Shown: positions 26,219-36,057 of the stretch, one piece after another
How the letters are laid out: each line of letters opens with the position of its first letter
Position numbering within the stretch: position 1 is the first letter of the stretch
From: Desulforegula conservatrix Mb1Pa
Lineage (GTDB): Bacteria > Desulfobacterota > Desulfobacteria > Desulfobacterales > Desulforegulaceae
Direction of reading: 5' to 3'
NCBI RefSeq assembly: GCF_000426225.1
Contig: NZ_AUEY01000035.1
Location: 1-39,705, forward strand
DNA: 39,705 nucleotides
The notes under the pieces: generated by a model
Database searches by the model: none
The model's input: only the letters and a program-made list of their open reading frames with translations
Told to the model about the DNA's origin: nothing
Made by a program: the position numbers and the translations under genes

Positions 26219-27397
26219 TTGAACGTAATAAAAAAAATGTCCAGGGTGAAAGATGCATACATCTACCAGCGTGAAAACCGTTATTTTGCCCAGTTTCCTG
26301 AAGAAGTCAGAAAATTGGGTGAAGAAGAACTCATTTCCCTTGGTGCAAAAAACACAAAAATCGTAGGACTTGGAGTCAGTTTCGAAGCAGACCTTGATAC
26401 ACTCTACGGTATTGTTTACAGAACAAGGCTATCGTCAAGGATTCTGGCCCCGCTGGTACGTTTCAGATGCCCAACAGCAGACGACCTTTATGAAAAATCA
26501 AAAAAAATCCGCTGGACTGATTTTATGAGCGAATATGATACATTTGCCATATTTGCAAACGTAAGTAAAAATGATGAAATAAGACATTCAAAATTTGCTT
26601 CATACAAGCTTAAAGATGCCATCTGCGACAGGTTCAGGGATGAGACAGGGGGCATAAGGCCGGATGTTAACCCGGATTCCCCTGATGTATGGTTCAACCT
26701 GCATATTTATGAAGAACTTGCAACTGTCTCGCTTGACCTCGGCTGTGGATCCCTTCACCGAAGAGGCTACAGAAAAGAAACCGTTGAAGCTCCCATGCAG
26801 GAAACGGTTGCGGCAGCAATCATCAAAATGAGCGGCTGGGACGGTACAAAAAAACTATATGATCCAATGTGCGGTTCAGGCACTCTTCTTTCCGAAGCTT
26901 TAATGAAATACTCGGATATTCCCTCAGCATATCTGAAAAAGCAGTTCGGATTTGAGTATCTTCCTGATTTTGAAAAAAACAACTGGTACGAAATAAAAAA
27001 ACATTATCAGGATGCGATAAAGCCTTTGCCTTTTGCTCTCATAGAAGGCTCGGACGTTTTACGCAAAGCGGTTCATGCAACAAAGACCAACCTGGAATTA
27101 CTTCCTGGTGGTGACAAGGTAAAGGTGAATATTCTTGACATCAGGAAGACCGGATGTATAGAAAATTCAGTCATAGTCTGCAATCCTCCTTATGGAATCC
27201 GTCTTGGAGAAGAAAAGGACATGCCGGCGTTTTATAAGTCTTTTGGAGAAATTCTTAAGGAAAGATGCCGGGGATGTGAGGCATATATATATTTTGGAGA
27301 ACCAAAATATATTAGGGATTTTGGAGTAAAAGGAGAATGGAGCGCCATCCTGAAAAATGGAGGACTCGAAGGCCGGCTTGTAAAATTCAGACTATAA
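26219..27397 (+). CDS. THUMP-domain class I rRNA/RNA methyltransferase (RlmL-like)
   Basis: A 392-residue SAM-dependent RNA N2-guanine methyltransferase. The N-terminal ~60-165 region looks like a THUMP RNA-binding domain. The Rossmann catalytic domain has the SAM-binding motif DPMCGSGTLL at ~215 and the catalytic NPPYGIRLGEE at ~322. This matches the N-terminal half of RlmL (23S rRNA m2G2445); the second, RlmK-like half is absent. A tRNA target (Trm14-like) is not excluded. Start: TTG at 26219 with GGAGG four bases upstream; the alternative is the ATG at 26237. Confidence 0.92.
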   Translation: MNVIKKMSRVKDAYIYQRENRYFAQFPEEVRKLGEEELISLGAKNTKIVGLGVSFEADLDTLYGIVYRTRLSSRILAPLVRFRCPTADDLYEKSKKIRWTDFMSEYDTFAIFANVSKNDEIRHSKFASYKLKDAICDRFRDETGGIRPDVNPDSPDVWFNLHIYEELATVSLDLGCGSLHRRGYRKETVEAPMQETVAAAIIKMSGWDGTKKLYDPMCGSGTLLSEALMKYSDIPSAYLKKQFGFEYLPDFEKNNWYEIKKHYQDAIKPLPFALIEGSDVLRKAVHATKTNLELLPGGDKVKVNILDIRKTGCIENSVIVCNPPYGIRLGEEKDMPAFYKSFGEILKERCRGCEAYIYFGEPKYIRDFGVKGEWSAILKNGGLEGRLVKFRL

Positions 27398-27423
27398 ATA
27401 AAAGCACAAAACAGGAGTATTCG

Positions 27424-28188
27424 ATGGATAAGGAACAGAAAAGCCCGTCAAAAGGTGTTGCGGCGCTTTTTGACATTACGGAGATCAAGGTTTTCCTGAA
27501 GAATTATCTTATTCTGATAGGAATAATAGAACTATGTATATTTTCAGCTTGTTTTATTTCCCAGTTAGGACCTGGAGAGATCCCCTTCCCCTGGAAAACC
27601 TATTTTTTTGCAGCTTTCATTATTCCCGTAGCAATTACATTCCTTCTTGGAATATTTGTCATGGGTTTCAACAAATATCTTTTTGGTGAAACCGAAAATG
27701 TAAACCAGCCAGTGGAACTTTACCCTGAACTGTCTGAAAAGAACTATCTTGCCAAATTCCAGGCATTCCTTAATACCATACAGCAGGTGCCTTTTCTGAT
27801 AAGCCTGCTTTTGCTCGGGATTGTATCAGGAATCATATACAAAATAGATGAGATAGTGGCATTTATAAGCCGTGCAGGAGAGCGCACTGCCCAATACCTT
27901 CTTGTTTCCCTCGGAATAGTTCTTTTTGCTGGGACTGTTTTTGCTTTTGTATGGATGCTTCTTGCCTACAAGCTGAAAAAAACAGCAATGCAGTACAAAC
28001 ATCAGTATAAGCATGAAGTGGCAAAGCATCTTGGCATTATAATAATGGATGACAATACTGTGATAGATCAGAAAGGCAATATCATTTCCAACCCAATGCT
28101 GCCAAACAAAACAGATACGGATTTTTTCCCGAGTCTGCCTGAGACCCTGATCAGAAAAAACGACAGTGGCTCATCCCAGCAGCACTGA
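27424..28188 (+). CDS. Hypothetical integral membrane protein
   Basis: A 254-residue protein of unknown function. Four transmembrane segments are visible, roughly residues 24-44, 55-82, 118-140 and 156-182, followed by a charged cytoplasmic tail (KLKKTAMQYKHQYKHEVAK) and a polar end rich in Asn, Asp and Ser. The start at 27424 follows AGGAG by six bases; a longer frame from 27337 would run inside the methyltransferase gene and is rejected. It lies 26 bp after that gene and ~57 bp before leuB, so it may be co-transcribed, though neither neighbour suggests a role. Confidence 0.8.
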   Translation: MDKEQKSPSKGVAALFDITEIKVFLKNYLILIGIIELCIFSACFISQLGPGEIPFPWKTYFFAAFIIPVAITFLLGIFVMGFNKYLFGETENVNQPVELYPELSEKNYLAKFQAFLNTIQQVPFLISLLLLGIVSGIIYKIDEIVAFISRAGERTAQYLLVSLGIVLFAGTVFAFVWMLLAYKLKKTAMQYKHQYKHEVAKHLGIIIMDDNTVIDQKGNIISNPMLPNKTDTDFFPSLPETLIRKNDSGSSQQH

Positions 28189-29319
<1,131 letters not shown>

Positions 29320-29383
29320 TACAGGCTATGTTCCAGTTAAACGTAAACATCTGAAAAAAGATCGTTTTTGAGCTATATTTTTG

Positions 29384-29407
29384 GGGAACTTTTTAAAAAA
29401 AGTTCCC
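29384..29407. terminator. Strong hairpin after leuB
   Basis: GGGAACTTTTT, a 2-nt loop, then AAAAAGTTCCC: a perfect 11-bp stem about 65 bp past the leuB stop. No T-run follows on either strand, so it is a poor classical terminator but a likely mRNA 3' end or processing barrier. Confidence 0.45.
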
Positions 29408-29524
29408 AAAACTACTCAAAATGTTAGATGGCTATGCACTATTTTCAGCTTGATTGTCTGATCTGAAAAAAATAATTTACAAAAATAACGAAAGTATTCA
29501 TTTTCCAAGCATCTGACATAATCA

Positions 29525-29620
29525 TAAAGTTTTTGCGGAGCTTTTTCCAAAAAGCGACCATCCGGTGGCACCCTGCTTAACGTCGGATTACGGATAAAGG
29601 GCGTCCTAATCCGACCTACG
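29525..29620 (+). repeat. Composite repeat: module III plus module IV
   Basis: Inverted counterpart of 4316-4410. Module III (AAAGTTTTTGCGGAGC, hairpin, GCGACCATCCGGTGGCACC) is followed after ~9 bases by module IV (CGTCGGATTACGG...CCTAATCCGACCTACG). It lies in the 493-bp gap between leuB and the thioesterase gene. That gap also holds the hairpin at 29384-29407 and a TATGTTCCAGTTAAA motif near 29337; nothing else coding was seen in it. Confidence 0.75.
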
Positions 29621-29812
29621 CATCACCCTTTTTTGATGGCAAATTAACCATAAAAGGCACTTCTTAACTGAAAATCAGGCAGAGCCACAAAATTTTTATG
29701 ATTTTTTATAATGACAAGCGATCAGCTCGGTTTTCACCTCTGTTTTCTTTTATATTAAAAAAGCTTGATTTTATTTCAATAACACCAAACCTGAACGTCA
29801 TCCGGAATAAAC

Positions 29813-30310
29813 ATGTCTGATCACAAAAAAAAGCCGTCCAAAGAAATTTCCGACAAGATCATTAATCTCATGAACAGCTACAAGGGAGAGTCCCTCTCAA
29901 AGTTTCCGATAAAAGGAGTAACCAGATGGCTTGATGCAAGGCTTATATCATTTGTGCGCGGAGAAATAATTCTCGAATATAAGGTTAGGTCAGAAATGAC
30001 AAATCCTGCCGGATATCTTCACGGTGGAATACAGGTCACAATGCTTGATGATGCCGTGGGCACAGTATGCGCAGGTCTTGGGTATGAAAAAGCAACTCTA
30101 TCCATTGATGTTCACACAGACTTCCTCGGAGTGGCAAAAACAGGCGATGTTCTGACAGCAAGAGCCTTCATTATCCGGGAAGGCAGCAACATTATCAATG
30201 CTTCCGCAGAGCTGAGGGACTCAAAGAATGATCTTGTGGCAAAAATGAACACAAATATCATGATATCCAATATGCATGCGGACTATATGAGTTTTATCAA
30301 TTCCCTTTAA
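29813..30310 (+). CDS. Hotdog-fold thioesterase (PaaI-like)
   Basis: A 165-residue single hotdog-domain protein of the PaaI/YdiI type, which hydrolyses acyl-CoA thioesters. The signature NPAGYLHGGIQVTMLDDAVGT contains the HGG motif, with an acidic residue in the following helix acting as the catalytic acid in relatives. The later strands read SIDVHTDFLGVAKTGDVL and AELRDSKNDLVAKMN. The substrate is not determined. The first ~35 residues are an extension with no known domain. A weak GGA lies seven bases before the ATG. The methyltransferase gene starts 42 bp after it, so the two are probably co-transcribed. Confidence 0.92.
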   Translation: MSDHKKKPSKEISDKIINLMNSYKGESLSKFPIKGVTRWLDARLISFVRGEIILEYKVRSEMTNPAGYLHGGIQVTMLDDAVGTVCAGLGYEKATLSIDVHTDFLGVAKTGDVLTARAFIIREGSNIINASAELRDSKNDLVAKMNTNIMISNMHADYMSFINSL

Positions 30311-30352
30311 GATGCCGTTTTATTCGGGTTGATTCACTAAATGGAGCCATAA

Positions 30353-31351
30353 ATGAACTACTCAGACTGGAATGCAGAAAAACTCACAGCCCTTTCCGGA
30401 AGCTACTGGCAGGTATGTACCATACATGCATCAGTGAAGCTTGGAATTTTCACATCCATTTCAGATTCATCAGAAAGTGCTTCCGATATAGCTGCAAAAA
30501 TAAATTCAGAGCCAAGGGCAACTTCTATGCTCCTTGATGCATGCACATCCCTCGGCCTTCTGACCAAAATTGACGAAAGATACATGAACACCGAATTTTC
30601 AAGGAATTTTCTCTGTTCTGATAAACCGTCCTACATGGGATATATAATAATGCATCATCATTACATTATGGACTCATGGGTCAGGCTCGATGAAGCAGTA
30701 AAATCTGGAAATCCGGTGAGGGACAGATTGGGCCACAAGGAAGATGAAAAACTCGAAAGCTTCCTCATGGGAATGTTCAACATGGCAAGCAGACTTGGGC
30801 CTGTCATTGCCCCACTCATAGACCTCTCGAAATGCAGACGTCTTCTTGATCTTGGTGGTGGCCCAGGAACATATGCGATTCATTTCTGCCTCAAAAATTC
30901 AAATCTTGCAGCGACTGTTTTTGATATGCCGACAACAAGACCTTTTGCAGAAAAAACGATCACCAAATTCGAAATGGACGAAAGAATTGACTTCGAGGCA
31001 GGTAATTTCCTTTCAGACCCTCTTCCGGAAGGATTTGACGCGGTCTGGATGTCACATATTCTTCACGGGGAATCTCCCTCAGCATGCAGCGAACTTGTAA
31101 AAAAAGCATCAAAATCCTTAAATGAAGGCGGCCTTCTCATAATCCATGAATTCATTCTCGAAAATGACAGGACAGCACCTGTATTCCCTGCCCTTTTCTC
31201 TCTGAATATGCTGCTCGGAACAGAAGGCGGGCAGTCCTACAGTGTGGCAGAACTTCAAGATATGCTAAGAAATGCCGGAATCTCTGAAATTCGGCACATC
31301 AGACTTCCGGAACCAAACCCTTCGGGCATAGTGATTGGAATAAAACAATAA
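30353..31351 (+). CDS. SAM-dependent O-methyltransferase-like protein
   Basis: A 332-residue two-domain methyltransferase of the plant-OMT/acetylserotonin type. Residues ~10-95 form the winged-helix dimerisation domain (VKLGIFTSISDSSESASDIA, RATSMLLDACTSLGLL). The catalytic domain follows, with the SAM motif LLDLGGGPGTYAIHF (~164-178), FDMP (SAM ribose binding) and GFDAVWMSHILHG. The usual catalytic His may be the one in SHILHG; I could not align further. The substrate is unknown; anaerobes use related enzymes in cofactor or hydroxylated-aromatic metabolism. It pairs with the thioesterase gene. Confidence 0.88.
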   Translation: MNYSDWNAEKLTALSGSYWQVCTIHASVKLGIFTSISDSSESASDIAAKINSEPRATSMLLDACTSLGLLTKIDERYMNTEFSRNFLCSDKPSYMGYIIMHHHYIMDSWVRLDEAVKSGNPVRDRLGHKEDEKLESFLMGMFNMASRLGPVIAPLIDLSKCRRLLDLGGGPGTYAIHFCLKNSNLAATVFDMPTTRPFAEKTITKFEMDERIDFEAGNFLSDPLPEGFDAVWMSHILHGESPSACSELVKKASKSLNEGGLLIIHEFILENDRTAPVFPALFSLNMLLGTEGGQSYSVAELQDMLRNAGISEIRHIRLPEPNPSGIVIGIKQ

Positions 31352-31354
31352 AAT

Positions 31355-31490
31355 TTGACAAGGCCGCATAAAGTCCGATTACCGTCATTCCGGCGCAGGC
31401 CGGAATCCAAAAGTCTTTGAAATTACTGGATGCCGGATCAAGTCAGACATAACGACACCGCCCATTTTTGACTTTTTGCGAGACCATCAA
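31355..31490 (-). repeat. Repeat I, copy H
   Basis: Very clear inverted core: CGTCATTCCGGCGCAGGCCGG and GGATGCCGGATCAAGTCAG. Its left end is TTGACAAGGCCGCATAAAGTC and its right end GACTTTTTGCGAGACCATCAA. It begins four bases after the methyltransferase stop codon, so it would form part of that mRNA's 3' end. Confidence 0.9.
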
Positions 31491-31550
31491 ATTTTGAACA
31501 GAAATAACCCATAAATAATAACATTTAGAAGCATTTTGGGGCTGGTAAAT

Positions 31551-32171
31551 ATGTACAAGGGTGAATGGTTCAATAGCATCAGCCACCTGGTTGGTGCAGC
31601 CTTATCTCTCATTGGACTGATATTGCTGGTTGTGCTGGCTGCTCATCAGGGTGATCCATGGAGGATAGTCAGCTTCAGTATATATGGAATCTCTCTTTTA
31701 TTGCTTTATACCTTTTCAGCCATTTACCACAGCCTGCGTGAAGGAAAGGCTAAAAATGTTTTCCGCAAATTTGATCATCTTGCAATTTATCTCCTGATTG
31801 CTGGCACATATACTCCCTTTACCCTAGTTACTCTTCGAGGTGTCTGGGGCTGGGCAATCTTTGGCGGAGTCTGGTCTTTGGCAATTCTCGGAATTGTTCT
31901 GGATTCTCTGCCCCAAAAAGGAGTAAGAGTCCTGCCTGTTTTCATTTACATAATAATGGGCTGGCTGATTATTTTTGCCTTGAGGCCATTATTGCAGGTT
32001 TTGCCTCTAATGGGTTTTGTCTGGCTTCTCTTAGGCGGGCTTTTTTACACGTTTGGAATAGTTTTTTACGCACTGGATGAAAAGATAAGGCATTTTCATG
32101 GAATCTGGCATTTGTTCGTACTGGCTGGAAGCCTCAGCCATTATTTTTCAGTCGTCTTTTATGTATTGTAA
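31551..32171 (+). CDS. trhA: TrhA / hemolysin III family (PAQR) membrane protein
   Basis: A 206-residue protein with seven transmembrane helices. The family blocks are SHLVGAALSLIGLI, SAIYHSLREGKAKNVFRKFDHLAIYLLIAGTY, GWAIFGGVWSLAI and a final FHGIWHLFVLAGSLSHYFSV. Conserved His/Asp residues that could bind metal are present (YHS, DH, HGIWH, SHY). E. coli TrhA (YqfA) affects membrane homeostasis; the hemolysin name is historical. The start at the ATG 31551 is preferred over a TTG at 31536, which would add five residues. It is flanked by repeat I copies H and I on both sides. Confidence 0.92.
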   Translation: MYKGEWFNSISHLVGAALSLIGLILLVVLAAHQGDPWRIVSFSIYGISLLLLYTFSAIYHSLREGKAKNVFRKFDHLAIYLLIAGTYTPFTLVTLRGVWGWAIFGGVWSLAILGIVLDSLPQKGVRVLPVFIYIIMGWLIIFALRPLLQVLPLMGFVWLLLGGLFYTFGIVFYALDEKIRHFHGIWHLFVLAGSLSHYFSVVFYVL

Positions 32172-32190
32172 TCCCTTACTTAATATAATT

Positions 32191-32316
32191 TTGACAAGAT
32201 CGCAAAAAGGCATCAGCGTCATGCCAGACTTGATCCGGCATCTTTGCACTTTCAGATATTTCTTGATTCCGGCTTGCGCCGGAATAACGTTAATCGGACT
32301 TCTTGCGACGTTGTCA
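32191..32316 (+). repeat. Repeat I, copy I
   Basis: The plus-oriented core has GCCAGACTTGATCCGGC and ATTCCGGCTTGCGCCGGAAT. Both ends are of the TTGACAA-type (left TTGACAAGATCGC; right GCGACGTTGTCA), unlike most copies. It lies between convergent genes (trhA and the chemoreceptor). A TTTAACTGGAACATA motif follows at about 32319-32333. Confidence 0.88.
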
Positions 32317-32403
32317 GCATTTAACTGGAACATAACTTTTCAAAAATAGTTTTCCTGATAACGGATATCAAGGAGCTTCGAAAGATTTTTTTGACTCAAC
32401 AAC

Positions 32404-34410
32404 TCATATTTTGAACGAATTAACAATCTTGTTCAGCTCTTCAGCCATTTTTTTAAGTTCTGTCGCACTTGTATTAACTTTCTGGCTTCCGGACGACATT
32501 TCACCTGCGGATGTGTTCACCATGCCAATGTCTTTTGCTATCATTTTTATAACACTCGCTCCTTGAACGACATTATGGCTCACAGCCTGAAGACCATGGA
32601 ATGCCTGTCCCACATTGCTTGCTATCTCTTTTGTGGCAGCTGTCTGCTCTTCAATTGAAGTTGCTATTGTTGAAATAATTTCATCTATTTCGGTTATTAC
32701 CTTTGACACGATCTCAATTTCTGAGACTGTTTCCCCGGTTGTTTTCTGAATTCCGTCAATACGGCTTCTTATGTCCCTTGTAGCTTCGGCTGTCTGGCGG
32801 GCGAGTTCCTTTATTTCATTGGCGACAACAGCAAATCCTTTGCCGGCCTCGCCTGCCCTTGCCGCTTCTATTGTGGCATTCAAAGCAAGAAGATTTGTCT
32901 GTTCAGATATTTCGTTAATTGTTTCAGTAACCTTGCTGATATCTTTTGCCGCATCCCCAAGAGCGTCCATTTTTTTAGAAGCGTTGACGGATTTCATAAC
33001 AGCCGATTCTGAAATGCTCCGGGCTTTTTCAGAATTCTTGGCTATTTCGTTGATTGTCGAAGTCATTTCCTCTGCTGCCGTAGCCACAATATTTATATTT
33101 GAAGTGGCCTCTTCAGAAGCATTAGCGACAGAATTTATGCTTACTCCTGTTTCTTCAGCCGCAGCTGCAACAGTTGCTGATTTTTCAGAGGTGTTTTTTG
33201 ATGTCAAAGCAAGCTCGCCAGCTATTTTTAGCAGCCCGTCCGATGCGTGATTGACCAGACTCGTGCTTTTTGACACATCCGCAATTATATTTTTGAGATT
33301 TTCAATGAACAGATTAAACCATTTTGCCATTTCACCGACTTCATCGTTTGTTTTGACTCTAATTCTTTTTGTAAGATCACCTTCACCCTGGGCAATATCT
33401 TTCAGCATTTCAGTAGCTGTAACTATAGGTGAAGCAATTGAGCCAGAAATCCAGGCCGCAAGACTTATAAAAATCAAAAAAACTATTACTGAAACAGCTA
33501 TCATGATTTTAAGCATTGCATAAAAATCGTGCATGAGTTCATCTTTTGGAATGAGTCCCATGAATTTCCAGCCAAGCTCTGGTGAGGTGTAAATCCCAGC
33601 TATCCATTTTTCACCCTTTATTTCGAACTCGACCCTGTCAGTTGCCAATCCTAATTTTTTCATTCCTTCGTCACCTAACTCTCCAAGTTTCTTGAAAAGA
33701 GTATCTCTATCCTTTGGATTGGCCAAAATCGTGCCGTCATTCTGAACGAGCATCACATATCCACTTTCTCCCATTTTGATTTTGTCGACTATATCAGTGA
33801 GACCTTTCAGAGAGATATCAATTCCGGTCATACCAATAAGCTTCGAATCCTTTTTTGATTTTATAGGCGAAACTATTGAGATTGTTACGTCTCCTGTCGT
33901 TGAAAGATAAGCATCTGAAAGTGTGGTCTTTGCTCCGGTCTGAATTGCCTTTGTATACCACGGCCTTTTCCGTGGATCGTATCCAGCCGGCATTTCAGAC
34001 TCCAAGGATGAAATAAAACCTCCGATTTCGGTACCCATGAAAACTTCGACATATCCTGGATGTGCGGCATCCACACTTGCAAGTACCTTATTGATTTTTG
34101 CAGTCACCCCGCCAATTGACGCATAATTATCCTTTATTTTTTCAGTGCTTTTGGAGTAATTAGGAAGAGTATCGTCAGCTTCCTGCATAACGTCATGATC
34201 TGCAAGCCTGATGACATTGTATCCGGCTTCCTGAAAAAATATGTTGATTGCCGCATTAACCTGCCTTAGCTCGTTCTGTGTTGAAAGGATGAATCTATCC
34301 GTGGATTTTTGAAGTATACTATAGCCAAGAAAAACGCACATAAGGGCAACCGGAACAATAATTGATGCTGAAAATGCCATTACAAGTTTTGTTTTGATGG
34401 ATAGTTTCAT
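32404..34410 (-). CDS. Methyl-accepting chemotaxis protein with dCache sensor
   Basis: A 668-residue chemoreceptor that passes periplasmic ligand signals to CheA/CheW. TM1 is at ~10-32, with a large periplasmic double-Cache-like sensor (~35-275; PRKRPWYTKAIQTGAK, SDAYLSTTGDVTISIVSPI, GMTGIDISLKGL are Cache hallmarks). TM2 is at ~280-305, HAMP at ~305-360, and the cytoplasmic signalling hairpin at ~370-665 with the conserved tip EISEQTNLLALNATIEAARA and GKGFAVVANEIKELARQT. No C-terminal CheR-binding pentapeptide is seen. The ATG at 34410 has AAAGG eight bases upstream; a GTG at 34419 is less likely. No che genes are nearby, so it is an orphan receptor here. Confidence 0.94.
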   Translation of the reverse strand: MKLSIKTKLVMAFSASIIVPVALMCVFLGYSILQKSTDRFILSTQNELRQVNAAINIFFQEAGYNVIRLADHDVMQEADDTLPNYSKSTEKIKDNYASIGGVTAKINKVLASVDAAHPGYVEVFMGTEIGGFISSLESEMPAGYDPRKRPWYTKAIQTGAKTTLSDAYLSTTGDVTISIVSPIKSKKDSKLIGMTGIDISLKGLTDIVDKIKMGESGYVMLVQNDGTILANPKDRDTLFKKLGELGDEGMKKLGLATDRVEFEIKGEKWIAGIYTSPELGWKFMGLIPKDELMHDFYAMLKIMIAVSVIVFLIFISLAAWISGSIASPIVTATEMLKDIAQGEGDLTKRIRVKTNDEVGEMAKWFNLFIENLKNIIADVSKSTSLVNHASDGLLKIAGELALTSKNTSEKSATVAAAAEETGVSINSVANASEEATSNINIVATAAEEMTSTINEIAKNSEKARSISESAVMKSVNASKKMDALGDAAKDISKVTETINEISEQTNLLALNATIEAARAGEAGKGFAVVANEIKELARQTAEATRDIRSRIDGIQKTTGETVSEIEIVSKVITEIDEIISTIATSIEEQTAATKEIASNVGQAFHGLQAVSHNVVQGASVIKMIAKDIGMVNTSAGEMSSGSQKVNTSATELKKMAEELNKIVNSFKI

Positions 34411-34741
34411 GCTTCTCACCTTTGATTATGTCCTAAAAAAGAACGTTTCTTGATATGTCACTTGATTAAAAAAGCAGGGCCAGTGCATTTCTTGTTATTG
34501 CTTGATGATTGCTCTGGAGTTTTTTGTTGGGGAGTAAGGAAAAAATCAGTTATTTTTAATTTCTTATAGTTTAGAATATTTTAATTTCAAAATCCATATA
34601 AAATTGTTTAATTACTCTTTAATAAAAGAATCTTATAAAAAGACACTCTGTCAATATGCAAAGAAAAAGCATATAGAAAATTTATATACTCTCTGTGAAA
34701 GCTAATCTTTTATCAAAATATTATATTGCCATCGAAGCAAC
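34411..34741. other. AT-rich intergenic region, no recognised feature
   Basis: About 330 bp upstream of the chemoreceptor gene and before repeat II copy 2. It is strongly AT-rich and probably carries the chemoreceptor promoter, but I cannot assign -35/-10 boxes or a sigma28-type site with confidence. No ORF was accepted. Confidence 0.45.
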
Positions 34742-35017
34742 CTATACTTCACATCGTCATAATTTGAAATCTTCTGTTAAATGAAAGATCAAAGATCGTT
34801 TTTTGAAAAAAGCTTGGCAAAAACTTTTCGGTTATGGATTCTTTTGCTTTAAAAACATATATTCTCAACTCGTAATAAAAAAACCATAAAAGTTTTGGGA
34901 AAGGTCTGGAAAACCCTTTTTCAAAAGGGTTTTCCAGTAATGATGCAACAACAGGCTTGCCTTTCAAATGACCTGACTCATTTCAAATGTTCAAGCTGTG
35001 ACATTGATGAGTATATA
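34742..35017 (+). repeat. Repeat II, copy 2 (276 bp)
   Basis: Full-length partner of 21036-21311. It includes GGTCTGGAAAACCC, the near-palindrome AACCCTTTTTCAAAAGGGTT, and a module III hairpin at 34794-34830. It ends 30 bp before the substrate-binding-protein start, so it forms the upstream region of that gene. An in-frame upstream ATG at 34895 lies in the repeat and falsely extends the protein by 51 residues. Confidence 0.85.
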
Positions 35018-35047
35018 AAACTTTCCACATTTAAGGAAACAGAGCCT

Positions 35048-35791
35048 ATGAAAAAAGCTGTGGACACCATAATTTTGCTTTTATCTGTCTGCTTTCTGAT
35101 TTCAATTCCAGAGCCAGTTTCCCCGAATGAGTTGATCTGCGGAATTGCAACCGGTTATCCGCCTTATCAGTTTCAAAAAAACGGCATTGTTACGGGTTTT
35201 GATGCCGATGTTGCACGACTGGTTTTAAACAGAATGAATATGAAGTTCAGGTTCATGCAGGATAAATGGGATGATATTGTTGCCCTGCTCAGATTAGGGG
35301 AAATTGATCTCATTGTAGGTATGGAAATAAATGAATCAAGAAAGCCCTTTTTCGAGTTTTCAAAAGAATACTATATACGGCATGATGTCGTTTTCATACG
35401 AGCAGACAATAAAGACATAAAACATATCCGGGATCTATATGATCAGTTCATCACAGGAGATAGACATTCTTTTGTGGAAATACTATGGGAAAAACAGGGT
35501 ATCAAACAAAAAATAAGAATAATACAGACCGCAAGCAAGGAAGAATCCATGAAACTTCTTTATGAAGGAAGGACAAAAGCAGCCATAATGCCTGAGGCTG
35601 TAGGATATTATCTTGCAAAGCAAATAGGGCTGCATGTCAGGATACTTGACAGTCCGGATCCTGGTTCACCGGTTGCGATTGCCGTAAAAAAGAAAAATAC
35701 GGATCTTATTGGGATCCTTGACAAGACCCTTCATGAGCTAATTGCAGAAGGCGAAATAGACAGGCTTTATAAAAAATGGTTTATTCAGTGA
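35048..35791 (+). CDS. Periplasmic substrate-binding protein (SBP family 3)
   Basis: A 247-residue solute-binding protein of the amino-acid type. It has a signal peptide at ~1-27 (MKKAVDTIILLLSVCFLI). Family blocks are GIATGYPPYQFQKNGIVTGFDADVARLVLNRMNM, WDDIVALLRLGEIDLIVGM, SKEYYIRHDVVFI, and the end LHELIAEGEIDRLYKKWF. The ATG at 35048 has AAGGA ten bases upstream and gives a proper signal peptide; the longer frame from 34895 translates repeat II and is rejected. No permease or ATPase gene follows, so it may serve a distant transporter or act as a sensor-type binding protein. The ligand is unknown. Confidence 0.9.
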   Translation: MKKAVDTIILLLSVCFLISIPEPVSPNELICGIATGYPPYQFQKNGIVTGFDADVARLVLNRMNMKFRFMQDKWDDIVALLRLGEIDLIVGMEINESRKPFFEFSKEYYIRHDVVFIRADNKDIKHIRDLYDQFITGDRHSFVEILWEKQGIKQKIRIIQTASKEESMKLLYEGRTKAAIMPEAVGYYLAKQIGLHVRILDSPDPGSPVAIAVKKKNTDLIGILDKTLHELIAEGEIDRLYKKWFIQ

Positions 35792-35842
35792 TCAACATAT
35801 TGGGGAACCGAACCAAAAAGAAATACAAAATCACAATAATAC

Positions 35843-35880
35843 AGAAAGTTTTTTCGGAGCTTTTTTCAAAAAGCGACCTT
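35843..35880 (+). repeat. Hairpin module III copy after the substrate-binding protein
   Basis: AGAAAGTTTTTTCGGAGC, poly-T/poly-A hairpin, GCGACCTT. A plus-orientation copy of the module found inside both composite repeats. It lies ~55 bp past the stop codon at 35791 and just before repeat I copy J, in a 266-bp gap between convergent genes. Confidence 0.7.
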
Positions 35881-35889
35881 GATGAATAA

Positions 35890-36024
35890 TTGATGGACTC
35901 GCAAAAAGTCGGATTACCGTCATTCCGGCGCAGGCCTGAATCCAGAAGTATCTGGAATAACTGGATGCCAGATCAAGCCAGGCATGACGCTGACGCTATT
36001 TTTGACTTTTTGCGACCTTGTCAA
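35890..36024 (-). repeat. Repeat I, copy J
   Basis: Inverted core with ends TTGATGGACTCGC (left) and GCGACCTTGTCAA (right). Hairpin parts are CATTCCGGCGCAGGCCTGAA and GGATGCCAGATCAAGCCAGGC. It lies between two convergent genes, where a bidirectional transcript end would be expected. Confidence 0.88.
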
Positions 36025-36057
36025 TAATTAAGCAGGCTTCGCACGCCTGGTGAATGG

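Noticed and set aside
32771-33250. 159-codon plus-strand ORF inside the chemoreceptor gene
   Set aside because: It is antisense to the conserved receptor hairpin tip; a shadow frame made by the repetitive Ala/Glu-rich coding.
34895-35047. N-terminal extension of the substrate-binding protein from 34895
   Set aside because: It lies inside repeat II, is not conserved in copy 1, and a proper signal peptide starts at 35048.
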